A DNA stretch of 64,000 bases. It comes from CBDDLJ01 sp965230635 (GTDB lineage Bacteria; Pseudomonadota; Gammaproteobacteria; UBA1113). The stretch lies in NCBI GenBank assembly GCA_965230635.1, contig CBDDLJ010000021.1, positions 124,001 through 188,000 on the forward strand, read 5' to 3'. The notes beneath the pieces are model-generated. The model had not been told where the DNA came from. It saw nothing but the letters and a program-made list of their open reading frames with translations, and ran no database searches. The translations under genes were made by a program, and so were the position numbers. Below are positions 27,719 through 36,986 of the stretch, piece by piece. Numbering within the stretch: the first letter of the stretch is position 1; each line of letters starts with the position of its first letter.

Positions 27719-30484
27719 TTATAATAAGTTAATTTTTTCTAAACGTTGCTTGACTATACTGGAGGAATTTTCTAGCTCAGCTTGGCGAGCGCGCTCTTTA
27801 GCAACAACATTTTTTGGTGCACGTTCTGTGAAATTTGGGTTGCCTAGTCTGCTGCCTAATCCAGTTAACTCTTTATTGATCTTCATTAATTCTTTTTCCA
27901 ATCGTTTTAACTCAGCTTCTTTATCAATTAATCCTGCCATAGGAATTAAAATTTCCATATCACCGACTAATGTTGTTGTTGAAATAGGAGTAGATGCATC
28001 TTCTGCCAACCATTCTAGTGAACTTAATTTTGCTAAGGTTTGTAAATAAAGTTTATTATTTTGCCAATATTGTTTGTCCACAGGACTACCTTTATGAAAT
28101 AGAACATTTATTTGCTTAGCAGGAGAAATATTCATCTCTCCACGAATATTGCGAATACCTATGGTGACTTGCTTTAACCACTCAATTTCTGTTTCAACAC
28201 TATCATTAATAACAGCTTCATTGAATTCAGGATAAGCTTGTAGCGAAATGGTTCGGCCAGGAATACCAGCAAGCGGTGCGACTTGCTGCCATATTTCTTC
28301 TGTAATAAATGGCATAATAGGATGGATTAACCGTAGCAGTGTTTCTAATACAGTGACTAAGGTGTTCCTAGTGCCAAGCTTTTGCTCTTCGTTAATATTG
28401 CCGATTAATGTCGGTTTGGATAATTCTAAATACCAGTCACAATACTCATTCCAAGTGAATTCATATAATGCGTTAGCGAGCAAATCAAAACGGTAGTTTT
28501 CAATATGTTGGTAAATAGCTTTAATGGTTTTTTGTAAGCGTGAGTAGATCCATTGATCTGCGAGATTTAATTGATATGTGCTTCTGGTTACCTTTGTTTC
28601 ATTATTTTCTGTATTCATTAAGACAAAGCGTGCGGCATTCCACAATTTATTACAAAAATTGCGATAGCCTTCAAGTCGCCCTAAATCAAAACGAATATTT
28701 CTCCCTGGGGTAGCTAAGGCACAGTAAGTAAAACGTACGGCGTCTGTGCCGAAGGTCGGAATGCCATCAGGAAATTGTTTCTTTGTGAGTTTTTCAATAT
28801 TTTCTTTCTGTTTCGGTTGCATTAAACCATAAGTCCGTTTTTTGATTAAGTTAGGTAGAGAAATGCCATCAATTAAATCGATAGGATCAATAACATTCCC
28901 TTTGGATTTTGACATTTTGTCACCTTCCGGATCACGAATCAAACCGGTGATGTACACTTCGTGAAAAGGTACTTCTCCCATGAATTTTAATCCTATCATG
29001 ATCATACGTGCTACCCAGAAGAAAATAATATCAAATCCGGTAACTAATATGTTGGTAGGGTAGTAAGTTTGTAAATCTTTTGTTTGTTTAGGCCAGCCTA
29101 GTGTAGAGAATGGCCATAATGCTGAAGAAAACCATGTATCTAATACATCATCATCCTGTGTCAGTGTTAATTCATCCCCAAGTTTATGTTTTTTTCTAAT
29201 GGCTTGTTCGGAAATTCCGATATACACATTACCGTTATCGTCATACCAAGCAGGAATACGGTGGCCCCACCACAGCTGGCGGCTGATACACCAATCTTCA
29301 ATATTATGCATCCATTGGTAATAGGTTTTCGTCCAGTTTTCCGGAATAAATTTAATTTTTCCTTGTTCTACTGCGCTGATAGCAGGTTCAGCTAAAGGTT
29401 TTGTTTTTACAAACCATTGATCAGTTAGATAAGGTTCTATAATAACGCCGCTGCGTTCACCACGGGGGACAGTTAAGCGATGTTTATCTGTTTTGACAAG
29501 TAGATTCATTTGCTTTAATTCATCAATAATTTTTTTGCGTGCAATAAACCGATCTAAGCCTTGATAGGCAGTCGGTACGTTTTCATTTAGTGATGCATCT
29601 GGGTTAAATATGTTGATCAATGGTAATTGGTGGCGTAGACCTATAGCATAATCATTAAAATCGTGAGCCGGCGTGATTTTAACACAACCTGTTCCAAAAT
29701 CGATTTCTACACGTTCATCAGCAATGATGGGAATTTCTCTATTGGCTATGGGTAGTAATGCTGTTTTTCCTAACAAATGTTGATAGCGCTCATCGTTAGG
29801 GTTAATTGCAATGGCGACATCACCGAGTAGTGTTTCTGGGCGAGTGGTAGCAACGATAATGCTATCACTGCCATCGGAGAGAGGATATTGAATATGCCAA
29901 AGTGCTCCTTCTTCTTCTTTTTGCTCAACCTCTAAGTCAGAGATAGCGGTGAGTAATATTGGGTCCCAATTGACTAAGCGTTTGCCACGGTATATTAAGC
30001 CTTCTTCATAGAGCTTGATAAATACAGTCTGCACTGCATGCGACAAGTCTTCATCTAATGTGAAACGTTCACGTTCCCAGTCAGGGGAACTACCGAGTCG
30101 ACGCATTTGCTCACTAATTTTTCCACCTGATTCTTCTTTCCATTGCCAAATTTTTTTCACAAAGGCATCACGTCCTAAATCTTGCCGTGATTGCCCTGTT
30201 GCTTGTAATTGTCGCTCCACTACCATTTGGGTAGCAATACCGGCATGATCGGTACCCGGTTGCCACAAAGTATTAAAACCACGCATACGATGAAAACGTA
30301 TTAGTGCGTCCATGAGAGTATCTTGAAATCCATGTCCCATATGTAAGCTGCCGGTGACATTGGGGGGTGGCAGCATGATGCAGTAAGAAGGCTGATTTGA
30401 GCCATTGGCTTTAAAATCTCCTGAAGTTTCCCACAGCTTATACCATTTTTTCTCGATTGCGTGAGGGTTGAATACTTTATCCAT
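27719..30484 (-). CDS. valS: Valyl-tRNA synthetase
   Basis: About 921 residues from the ATG at 30482-30484 (MDKVFNPHAIEKKWYKLWE). An in-frame ATG 60 bases upstream would add a non-homologous hydrophobic tail, so the internal start is chosen. Class I signatures: HMGH (48-51, in PPNVTGSLHMGH) and KMSKSKGN. The CP1 editing domain shows TTRPETLLGD and the C-terminal coiled coil (MAGLIDKEAELKRLEKELMK) is present. Charges tRNA-Val. In many relatives valS follows pepA-holC; here it is nearby but separated by the rpn region. Confidence 0.96.
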   Translation of the reverse strand: MDKVFNPHAIEKKWYKLWETSGDFKANGSNQPSYCIMLPPPNVTGSLHMGHGFQDTLMDALIRFHRMRGFNTLWQPGTDHAGIATQMVVERQLQATGQSRQDLGRDAFVKKIWQWKEESGGKISEQMRRLGSSPDWERERFTLDEDLSHAVQTVFIKLYEEGLIYRGKRLVNWDPILLTAISDLEVEQKEEEGALWHIQYPLSDGSDSIIVATTRPETLLGDVAIAINPNDERYQHLLGKTALLPIANREIPIIADERVEIDFGTGCVKITPAHDFNDYAIGLRHQLPLINIFNPDASLNENVPTAYQGLDRFIARKKIIDELKQMNLLVKTDKHRLTVPRGERSGVIIEPYLTDQWFVKTKPLAEPAISAVEQGKIKFIPENWTKTYYQWMHNIEDWCISRQLWWGHRIPAWYDDNGNVYIGISEQAIRKKHKLGDELTLTQDDDVLDTWFSSALWPFSTLGWPKQTKDLQTYYPTNILVTGFDIIFFWVARMIMIGLKFMGEVPFHEVYITGLIRDPEGDKMSKSKGNVIDPIDLIDGISLPNLIKKRTYGLMQPKQKENIEKLTKKQFPDGIPTFGTDAVRFTYCALATPGRNIRFDLGRLEGYRNFCNKLWNAARFVLMNTENNETKVTRSTYQLNLADQWIYSRLQKTIKAIYQHIENYRFDLLANALYEFTWNEYCDWYLELSKPTLIGNINEEQKLGTRNTLVTVLETLLRLIHPIMPFITEEIWQQVAPLAGIPGRTISLQAYPEFNEAVINDSVETEIEWLKQVTIGIRNIRGEMNISPAKQINVLFHKGSPVDKQYWQNNKLYLQTLAKLSSLEWLAEDASTPISTTTLVGDMEILIPMAGLIDKEAELKRLEKELMKINKELTGLGSRLGNPNFTERAPKNVVAKERARQAELENSSSIVKQRLEKINLL

Positions 30485-30724
30485 ATGTTTTTCCGTGGTG
30501 ATAGCTAAAAATGAAATTATAACGAAAATTGTATTGGTTTGCATTAATTCAATATTTAGCTAGTGTATTACTTAAGCAAGTGATTAGTCCTATTTATTGA
30601 TCAGTCTAATTTAATCTAAAAATAATTATTAAAATGTTTGAAAATACCATTAAATATGCTTTAATAATTTTTTAAAACATGTTTTATTGGTTTTTGAATT
30701 AATTAACCATAGGATGAAGTGATT

Positions 30725-31201
30725 ATGCCAGAGCTATTCAGTGAGTTTCAATTTAGTCCATTTCAAATCGATGGCGCTGCACAACAGCATGGTTTTCAAC
30801 AAGGTTTCTTGTCGGCAGAAAAAGTGAAGGGGCTTCAATACTATGTAACACAATTAAATACAATTTTGCATGGAAACTCGTTAACCAATCTACCTGCTGA
30901 GAATCAGGAAAGCCGTAGCTGGTATCAGACTGCAGCTAAACAATTACAAAAACAGTCATTGTGGAATGCTATTTTATTACCTGATTGTGATTCAAACGCT
31001 ATGAGTCAACGTGCTAAATTATTACAGAGGTCCTTACCATCACAAGGAATATTAGCTTTATCAAGTCAAGATATTCATTATATTATACAGGAAATTTTTT
31101 CTCAATTAACACGACGTTTGCAGCAAGCAAGACGACAGCTAAAACGTTTTTATTTTAAGTATCTTATATCTAAAAAAAATCGTAGAGACTATTTTCTTTA
31201 A
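30725..31201 (+). CDS. Protein of unknown function
   Basis: About 158 residues from ATG 30725 (AGGATG upstream); an earlier ATG at 30719 is also possible. Begins MPELFSEFQFSPFQIDGAAQ; no signal peptide or membrane segment. The C-terminal third (~112-158) is basic and helical (LTRRLQQARRQLKRF). Not recognised. It is alone between valS (divergent) and rpn. It is a credible gene by length and ribosome site, but I cannot assign a role. Confidence 0.6.
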   Translation: MPELFSEFQFSPFQIDGAAQQHGFQQGFLSAEKVKGLQYYVTQLNTILHGNSLTNLPAENQESRSWYQTAAKQLQKQSLWNAILLPDCDSNAMSQRAKLLQRSLPSQGILALSSQDIHYIIQEIFSQLTRRLQQARRQLKRFYFKYLISKKNRRDYFL

Positions 31202-31357
31202 AAAATCAATTAGTGCAGTTAATGAAACAGTTGAGTGCAACAATGTTAGCTCGTATTGCCTGTGCTAAATCGTTAAATGATTATACTTATAATGCTAGAT
31301 AATATTTATTATTTTCGGTCTTTGTGTTAAGGTTTTTTTTACTAAACGGATATCGCT

Positions 31358-32341
31358 ATGAATGTTAAAAGTCATGATGGTTTTTTCAAAACTTGTATGC
31401 AAGATATAAGTATTGCACAAGATTTTTTGCAACAACACTTGCCAAAAGAAGTGTTAAACAGTTTAGATCTAGGGACTTTAAAAGCAGAATCAACAGAGTT
31501 TATCAGCCGAAACTTTAAACGTCGGTATGTTGATATGTTATATAAAGTAAATATCGATGATGATATAGGATTTATCTATATTCTTGTTGAACACAGTAGT
31601 AAGCCGGATCCTTGGATGCCTTTACGTTTGTGGGAATATCAATTATATATCAAGCGACATGCGATTGAAAAAAATCAGTTAACAAAACTACCATTGGTTG
31701 TCAGTTGTGTTTTTTATAATGGGAGCCAAGTCTATACTGCACCGACAAATTTTTTTGATTTGTTTGCAAAATCTGATCAAGCATTGGCTCGAAAATATTT
31801 TTCTGGACCTATGCATCTTATTGATTTATCTAAAATTTCTGATAAAAAATTACGTCAGCATACTCAGTCAGGCTTGATGAGTTTTGCAATGAAACATATT
31901 TGGGAAAAAGAATTGTTGCCTATTTTAAAAGGAGTGAATGACTTTTTGTCAGATGGGGTGGAAAATCAAGACTTTTATATAAGAAATGTGCTAGAATACA
32001 TTTTGAGACAGTTTGAAGATATATCTGATGAAGAGCTAACCGAGGTGATGACGCAACTGCCTTTGCTGGCAGAAGAAGGAGGGAGTATGAGAACAATCGC
32101 TGATCGTTTTATAGAACAAGGTATTGAGCAAGGTATTGAGCAAGGTATTGAGCAAGGTATTGAGCAAGGTATTGAGCAAGGTATTGAGCAAGGTATTCGG
32201 CGAGGTATTGAGCAAGGCATTCAACAGGGTGCGAAAGAGAATATGTTTGGAGTAGCCAGGACAATGTTACAAGAAGGGTTTTCATTGGACGATATAAAAA
32301 AAGTAACAGGCTTATCCACTGATGAATTGCTAGAAATATAG
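31358..32341 (+). CDS. rpn: Rpn family recombination-promoting nuclease (RpnL-type full-length protein)
   Basis: 327 residues. N-terminal PD-(D/E)xK nuclease domain of the Rpn/YhgA family: HDGFFKTCMQDISIAQDFL, the active-site Asp in YVDMLYKV and Glu in IYILVEHSSKPD, then WMPLRLWEYQLYI. The C-terminal part has ten tetrapeptide units (seven IEQG, then IRRG, IEQG, IQQG) and a short tail. In E. coli, Rpn proteins are toxic DNases with anti-phage activity, blocked by a small protein translated from an internal start at the C-terminus; such an internal start, with a strong ribosome site, is present here at 32087. A separate copy of the C-terminal part follows. Motifs and architecture match closely; the function is transferred from the family. 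Confidence 0.88.
   Translation: MNVKSHDGFFKTCMQDISIAQDFLQQHLPKEVLNSLDLGTLKAESTEFISRNFKRRYVDMLYKVNIDDDIGFIYILVEHSSKPDPWMPLRLWEYQLYIKRHAIEKNQLTKLPLVVSCVFYNGSQVYTAPTNFFDLFAKSDQALARKYFSGPMHLIDLSKISDKKLRQHTQSGLMSFAMKHIWEKELLPILKGVNDFLSDGVENQDFYIRNVLEYILRQFEDISDEELTEVMTQLPLLAEEGGSMRTIADRFIEQGIEQGIEQGIEQGIEQGIEQGIEQGIRRGIEQGIQQGAKENMFGVARTMLQEGFSLDDIKKVTGLSTDELLEI
32087..32341 (+). CDS. Candidate intragenic small Rpn protein (RpnS-like antitoxin)
   Basis: 84 codons in the same frame as rpn, starting MRTIADRF at full-length residue 244. The ATG is preceded by AAGGAGGGAGT, a near-perfect ribosome site inside the coding sequence. In E. coli the separately translated C-terminal fragment (RpnS) dimerises through a helix with four-residue repeats and inhibits the nuclease. 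The presence of the same start and repeats here, and of a free-standing copy 32 bases after the stop codon, supports real internal initiation. Not shown experimentally. Confidence 0.6.
   Translation: MRTIADRFIEQGIEQGIEQGIEQGIEQGIEQGIEQGIRRGIEQGIQQGAKENMFGVARTMLQEGFSLDDIKKVTGLSTDELLEI
32111..32230 (+). repeat. Ten 12-bp units coding IEQG-type tetrapeptides
   Basis: Units read ATAGAACAAGGT, six ATTGAGCAAGGT, then ATTCGGCGAGGT, ATTGAGCAAGGC and ATTCAACAGGGT. Exact 12-base repeats should change number by slippage without breaking frame. The duplicate ORF downstream (32397-32468) has only six units, so the number has already diverged. Confidence 0.95.
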
Positions 32342-32372
32342 GCATCATCTACTAGCAGAAGGGAAAGGGAGT

Positions 32373-32579
32373 ATGAGAACAATCGCTGATCGTTTTATAG
32401 AACAAGGTATAGAACAAGGTATTGAGCAAGGTATTCGGCGAGGTATTGAGCAAGGCATTCAACAGGGTGCGAAAGAGAATATGTTTGGAGTAGCCAGGAC
32501 AATGTTACAAGAAGGGTTTTCATTGGACGATATAAAAAAAGTAACAGGCTTATCCGCTGATGAATTGCTTGAAATATAA
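32373..32579 (+). CDS. Free-standing duplicate of the Rpn C-terminal domain (RpnS-like)
   Basis: 68 residues, starting MRTIADRF like the intragenic ORF and differing from it by fewer tetrapeptide repeats (six against ten) and one residue near the end (SADELLEI for STDELLEI). The preceding AAAGGGAGT gives a ribosome site, but weaker than the internal one. The copy arose by a recent tandem duplication of about 286 bases. If the C-terminal domain is an antitoxin, this would be a second, independent source of it. It could also be a non-functional by-product of duplication. Confidence 0.65.
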   Translation: MRTIADRFIEQGIEQGIEQGIRRGIEQGIQQGAKENMFGVARTMLQEGFSLDDIKKVTGLSADELLEI

Positions 32580-32698
32580 GCATTTTTTAACTGCAGATCA
32601 TTATTGAAGTTCCCAGAATAAATGTCTTCACTTTAAAAGCAAGAGAGAAGATATAATGCCCTATCTATAGAATTCAATCTAACTTTTTGATTAATTAC

Positions 32699-33136
32699 TT
32701 ATTTTTTTGTTAAATCATGGGTATACAATGGAAGATTCTGAGCGTTTAATGCAGAATAAATAGTGCGCATACGGGATTTAGTATCTGGATCATTGCTAAC
32801 AAGAAAAACCAAACGTTTAAATTGTCCATAAAATGCAGGTAATTCTTCATGTAATGAAAGTAAAATGTCATTTTGGTGCTTAGGTGGATTATCAAAGCCA
32901 ATTTGAATAGTTGGGGGATTAGCGGGGCCTTCACCAATAAGATTGTGCGGGATAAAACTATCTTCACGGAAAGTCCACAATAATTCATCAATATGATGTG
33001 CAACATTACGATTTTGACAATAGATATAGACACTGTTTTTTTGTTGGTATGCTTTTTCTAGTAAACGGCAAGCGAACAACATTGTTTGTTGTTGCTCGCT
33101 TGTACCTAATAAGTAAAAATCAGCTCGCGTATTCAC
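32699..33136 (-). CDS. holC: DNA polymerase III subunit chi
   Basis: 145 residues. Chi links the clamp loader to SSB during lagging-strand synthesis. Matches the family along its length: RADFYLLG, FACRLLEKAYQQKNSVYIYC, IDELLWTFREDSFIPH, and the C-terminal RLVFLVSNDPDTKSRMRTIY. It follows pepA by 16 bases on the same strand, the standard pepA-holC arrangement. Between this gene and the rpn copy are ~120 bases without a recognisable feature. Confidence 0.93.
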   Translation of the reverse strand: MNTRADFYLLGTSEQQQTMLFACRLLEKAYQQKNSVYIYCQNRNVAHHIDELLWTFREDSFIPHNLIGEGPANPPTIQIGFDNPPKHQNDILLSLHEELPAFYGQFKRLVFLVSNDPDTKSRMRTIYSALNAQNLPLYTHDLTKK

Positions 33137-33152
33137 AGTTATGTTAGCTATC

Positions 33153-34610
33153 TTAGTATTGATTTCGTAGGAACTGTACTAATAAAGGCACAGGGCGACC
33201 AGTACTTCCTTTTTGTTTACCAGAGTGCCATGCAACACCAGCAATATCTAAATGGGCCCAACGAAAATTTTCAGTAAAGCGAGAAAGAAAACATGCCGCA
33301 GTGATACTACCACCATACATTCCGCCAATATTTGCAATATCTGCAAAGTTACTATCTAATTCACTTTGGTAGAGATCTTCCATCGGCATATGCCATGCAC
33401 GATCGTTGATTTCTTCACTAGATGAAACAATTTCTTGCGCTAATTTTTCATCATTGCTGAAAACGCCACACATATATTTGCCTAAAGAAACTACCATAGC
33501 ACCGGTCAAGGTAGCGATATCAATAACTAGACGTGGTTTAAATCGTTCAGTATAAGTTAATGCATCACATAATACGAGTCGACCTTCAGCATCTGTATTA
33601 AGAATTTCAATAGTTTTGCCTGACATGCTAGTGACGACATCTCCCGGTTTGGTTGCCGTACTGCTAGGTAAATTCTCTGAAGCAGCAATAATACCGATAA
33701 TGTTTAATGGCATATTTAATTGAGCTGCAGCTTGAATGGTGCCTAGCACAGAAGCAGCGCCGCACATATCAAATTTCATTTCATCCATTGCTCTGCCAGG
33801 TTTAATCGATATTCCGCCACTATCAAAAGTGATGCCTTTACCTACTAATGCGATAGGCGCTTCGGAGCGTTTTGCTCCATGGTATTGCAATACGATTAAC
33901 TTTGCAGGTTGTGCAGAGCCATGACTTACTGATAGCAGTGAGTTCATGCCTAGTTTTTCCATTTGTTTTTCATTCAGGACGTTAATAGCCAGTTTTTTGT
34001 GTTTATTGGCCAGTTTTCTTGCTTCTTTTGCTAAATAAGTTGGAGTACAAATATTTCCTGGTGCATTGCCTAAGTCTTTTGCTAATGTCATGCCGTTTGC
34101 AATGGCTTGGCCAAACTGAAGCTCTTTTATTGGCCTATTACTATTGGTAACAAAACTTATTTTTTTCAGTGCTACCTCTTTTTTTTGATGATACTCATAG
34201 AGTACATCTTGTACAATCAATTGTGCTTGTAGTACACACCATTGTTTGTTACGGCCAGGAACAGAAATATCATGCAGACAACTGTGTATTTGCTTGCAGT
34301 TTAATTTGTTCACTGCTTGTAGTGTTGAGCGCAGGATACTCAAATATTTTAATGTTGATAACTCGTCTTTTTTACCAAAATTAATCAGCATTAAACGTGA
34401 TGCGTGTAAACCAGCAGGATCATGCACAAGCAAATTTTGCCCTGTTTTTGTCCAAATATCACCTTTCGCAAGAATTTTGCGCAATTGTGCAAGACTTGTT
34501 TTATTTAGACCTTTGCTAAGAGAGTTTACGTTTTGCTCTTCAAAAAGTCCAATAAGAATACAATCCGATTTAATTTTAGACAGATTTTGCGTTGTACTAT
34601 CAAATTTCAT
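33153..34610 (-). CDS. pepA: Leucyl aminopeptidase (cytosol aminopeptidase, M17)
   Basis: 485 residues. The M17 signature NTDAEGRLVL is present, with GKGITFDSGGISIKPG and the KFDMCGAASVLGT segment that supply metal ligands, and the C-terminal WAHLDIAGVAW. Dimetal exopeptidase acting on N-terminal residues in the cytosol; in E. coli it also works as a DNA-binding protein in Xer recombination and carAB control. Divergent from lptF. Confidence 0.95.
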   Translation of the reverse strand: MKFDSTTQNLSKIKSDCILIGLFEEQNVNSLSKGLNKTSLAQLRKILAKGDIWTKTGQNLLVHDPAGLHASRLMLINFGKKDELSTLKYLSILRSTLQAVNKLNCKQIHSCLHDISVPGRNKQWCVLQAQLIVQDVLYEYHQKKEVALKKISFVTNSNRPIKELQFGQAIANGMTLAKDLGNAPGNICTPTYLAKEARKLANKHKKLAINVLNEKQMEKLGMNSLLSVSHGSAQPAKLIVLQYHGAKRSEAPIALVGKGITFDSGGISIKPGRAMDEMKFDMCGAASVLGTIQAAAQLNMPLNIIGIIAASENLPSSTATKPGDVVTSMSGKTIEILNTDAEGRLVLCDALTYTERFKPRLVIDIATLTGAMVVSLGKYMCGVFSNDEKLAQEIVSSSEEINDRAWHMPMEDLYQSELDSNFADIANIGGMYGGSITAACFLSRFTENFRWAHLDIAGVAWHSGKQKGSTGRPVPLLVQFLRNQY

Positions 34611-34768
34611 TTTTTCACCTTATTACTGGTTTAATTAATTCCTGCTTCCATAGAAAATTATAGTGCTTCTTGCAGAAATTTAATAGAATGAGTATGACTA
34701 ATGTTTAAAATACATGCTAAGTATTAGTAGACTGATATAGAATTAATGGGGATGTTATTAAAAATACA

Positions 34769-35905
34769 ATGATAATAAGACGATATATCAGTAAAGAAAT
34801 TGTGCTATCATTACTCGCGGTTACTGGCATTCTGGCTATAATATTTCTTGGTAACTTATTTGTTCGATTATTAGCGCGAGCAGCAGCTGGCAAAATTAGC
34901 GCAACGGTATTATTTAAGTTAGTGCTTATTCAGGTTCCTTACTTGATCAGTATGTTACTGCCTGCAGGATTATTTATTAGCTTATTACTCGTTTATGGTC
35001 GTTTATCGGTTGATAGTGAAATGACCGTATTAAAGGCCTGTGGTGTGGGCAAATTACGCTTACTTGGCATGACACAAGTGTTGACTTTAATCGTGACAGC
35101 AATTGTAGCTTTGATGACACTGCTGATAAATCCACAAATTTTACTTCTGAAAAATCGCTTATTGCAGCAAGCGTCAACTGATCTCTTAGTGCAAACTTTG
35201 ATGCCAGGTAGATTTCATGTCGCTAAAGATGGACAACAAGTTTATTACGTAGAGGGTGTACAACGAGAAAAGAACCAAGTTAACAATGTATTTATGGCAA
35301 AATTAGAAAAACATGATAAACAATTTGTTAGTGATGACTCTACTAAAGAAGTGTGGAGTGTCGTTATAGCAGAAACAGGACAGCAAGAAATTGATGAAAA
35401 AACAGGAAATGAGTTTATTGTTGTAGAAAATGGCTATCGTTATACGGGGGCTTCAGGAGGAAAAACGTTTCGCTTAATTCGCTTTGATCGTTTTGGCACC
35501 CGTATCAGTGAGCAGCCTAAAGAATTGCGTTCTCGCCATGAAGAGTGGAGTAATCAGAAGTTATGGCATGACAGCCCTGTCGATAAACGTGCTTTAGCTG
35601 AGTTACAGTGGCGTATAGCCATTCCGTTATCGATTCCGATATTGGCTTTGTTGGCATTACCTCTTAGTAATTTGCGCCCGGGACGTGGACGTTATAGTCA
35701 TTTATTACCAGCATTATTGATTTACATTATTTTTGCTAATATGCTATTTGTTAGTCGCAGTTGGTTAGTCCATGGAAAGATTAGCCCCTATCTTGGTTTA
35801 TGGTGGCTATTAGCCTTACTATTGCTATTAAGTCTCTTGTTATTTTCAAGTGAAAACAAGTGGTTAGCTAAATTATCAAGAAAATTAAGACGGAGATGTA
35901 AGTGA
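34769..35905 (+). CDS. lptF: LPS export ABC transporter permease LptF
   Basis: 378 residues. YjgP/YjgQ family: three N-terminal membrane segments (~8-32, 50-75, 95-122), a periplasmic beta-jellyroll (~130-275) and three C-terminal membrane segments (~285-370). ALLALPLSNLRPGRGRYSHL is typical of LptF. With LptG and LptB it extracts LPS from the inner membrane. The ribosome site is weak. Overlaps lptG by four bases (GTGA). Confidence 0.95.
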   Translation: MIIRRYISKEIVLSLLAVTGILAIIFLGNLFVRLLARAAAGKISATVLFKLVLIQVPYLISMLLPAGLFISLLLVYGRLSVDSEMTVLKACGVGKLRLLGMTQVLTLIVTAIVALMTLLINPQILLLKNRLLQQASTDLLVQTLMPGRFHVAKDGQQVYYVEGVQREKNQVNNVFMAKLEKHDKQFVSDDSTKEVWSVVIAETGQQEIDEKTGNEFIVVENGYRYTGASGGKTFRLIRFDRFGTRISEQPKELRSRHEEWSNQKLWHDSPVDKRALAELQWRIAIPLSIPILALLALPLSNLRPGRGRYSHLLPALLIYIIFANMLFVSRSWLVHGKISPYLGLWWLLALLLLLSLLLFSSENKWLAKLSRKLRRRCK

Positions 35906-36966
35906 AAATAATTCCACGGTACATAGCGATAAATATTATTGCTATGACATTGCTTGTCAGTATTGCATTAATGGGTATGAACTTTTTCTTAGTTTTTACT
36001 AGCCAAATGTATGATATTGGCAAAGGTGACTATACATTACAACACGCTTTTATATATGTCATTATGACCATGCCGTACGATTATTATCAAATATTTCCTA
36101 TTGCTGGTTTGTTAGGTTGTATGCTGGGGCTAGGATTATTGGCGTCTCATAGCGAATTAATCATTTTGCGGGCTAGTGGCATGTCTGTACGTCGTATAAC
36201 AGCCGTTACGCTAGGTATTATTTTATTATTAGTATTGGCGGTAACTTATCTAGGCGAGCAGATTGCACCGCATTTATTGTATAAGGCTGATGTCATGCGT
36301 ACTATGGATAAAAATAATGGTCAAGCTGTAGCGACAAAAAATGGGGTATGGTTGCGAGAAGGTAATAATTTTATTCATGTCAATAATGTATATCGGCATG
36401 GTGAAATGGAGGGGATTACCCGTTTTATTTTTGATAGTGAGAGACAATTGAAAGAAACAGTTTGGGCGGATAAGGCAAGCTATAATGAAGGCAAATGGCA
36501 ATTAAAAAATGTGAGGAAAAGCTATATATATCCAGATCATGTTGATTCTGAAACCGCGGCTCAAATGGAATGGAGTGTTCATTTAAGCCCTGGTATTTTG
36601 CGAGTGGCACAAAGTGAGCCAGAAGAAATGAGTTTGCATAAGTTATACTCTGTTATGCAATATAAGAAAACAAATAAGCTAGAATATGTTGGTTATGCTT
36701 TACCGTTTTGGCAACGTATTTTGCAACCATTAGCAACCTGCGTCATGATGTTTTTGGCAATACCTTTTATTTTTGGACCACTGCGTAATGTTTCTATGGG
36801 ACTGCGTATTTTGGCAGGATTGACTCTCGGGTTTTCATTTTATTTTCTTAATCAATTTTTTGTGCCATTTAGTATGGTGTATCAATTTCCACCATTTGTT
36901 GCTGCCATTTTTCCAACCTTATTGTTTTCTATGTTAGGTTTTATTTTGATGAAAAGAGTACGTTAG
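35902..36966 (+). CDS. lptG: LPS export ABC transporter permease LptG
   Basis: 354 residues starting at GTG within the lptF stop region, preceded by GGAG. Same architecture as LptF: N-terminal membrane segments (~8-35, 60-80, 98-120), periplasmic domain, C-terminal membrane segments. FWQRILQPLATCVMMFLAIPF and GPLRNVSMGLRILAG are LptG-like. Forms the LptB2FG transporter. The product's partner ATPase gene (lptB) is not in the window. Confidence 0.95.
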   Translation: MKIIPRYIAINIIAMTLLVSIALMGMNFFLVFTSQMYDIGKGDYTLQHAFIYVIMTMPYDYYQIFPIAGLLGCMLGLGLLASHSELIILRASGMSVRRITAVTLGIILLLVLAVTYLGEQIAPHLLYKADVMRTMDKNNGQAVATKNGVWLREGNNFIHVNNVYRHGEMEGITRFIFDSERQLKETVWADKASYNEGKWQLKNVRKSYIYPDHVDSETAAQMEWSVHLSPGILRVAQSEPEEMSLHKLYSVMQYKKTNKLEYVGYALPFWQRILQPLATCVMMFLAIPFIFGPLRNVSMGLRILAGLTLGFSFYFLNQFFVPFSMVYQFPPFVAAIFPTLLFSMLGFILMKRVR

Positions 36967-36986
36967 TATTACGGCTGAACCTGAAC

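Noticed and set aside
32087..32231. 12-bp repeats considered as a CRISPR or microsatellite array
   Set aside because: They have no spacers and are in frame within rpn, coding IEQG units.
31975..32583. Minus-strand frames made of repeated AQYL or LNTL units
   Set aside because: Antisense of the 12-bp IEQG repeats; no ribosome sites.
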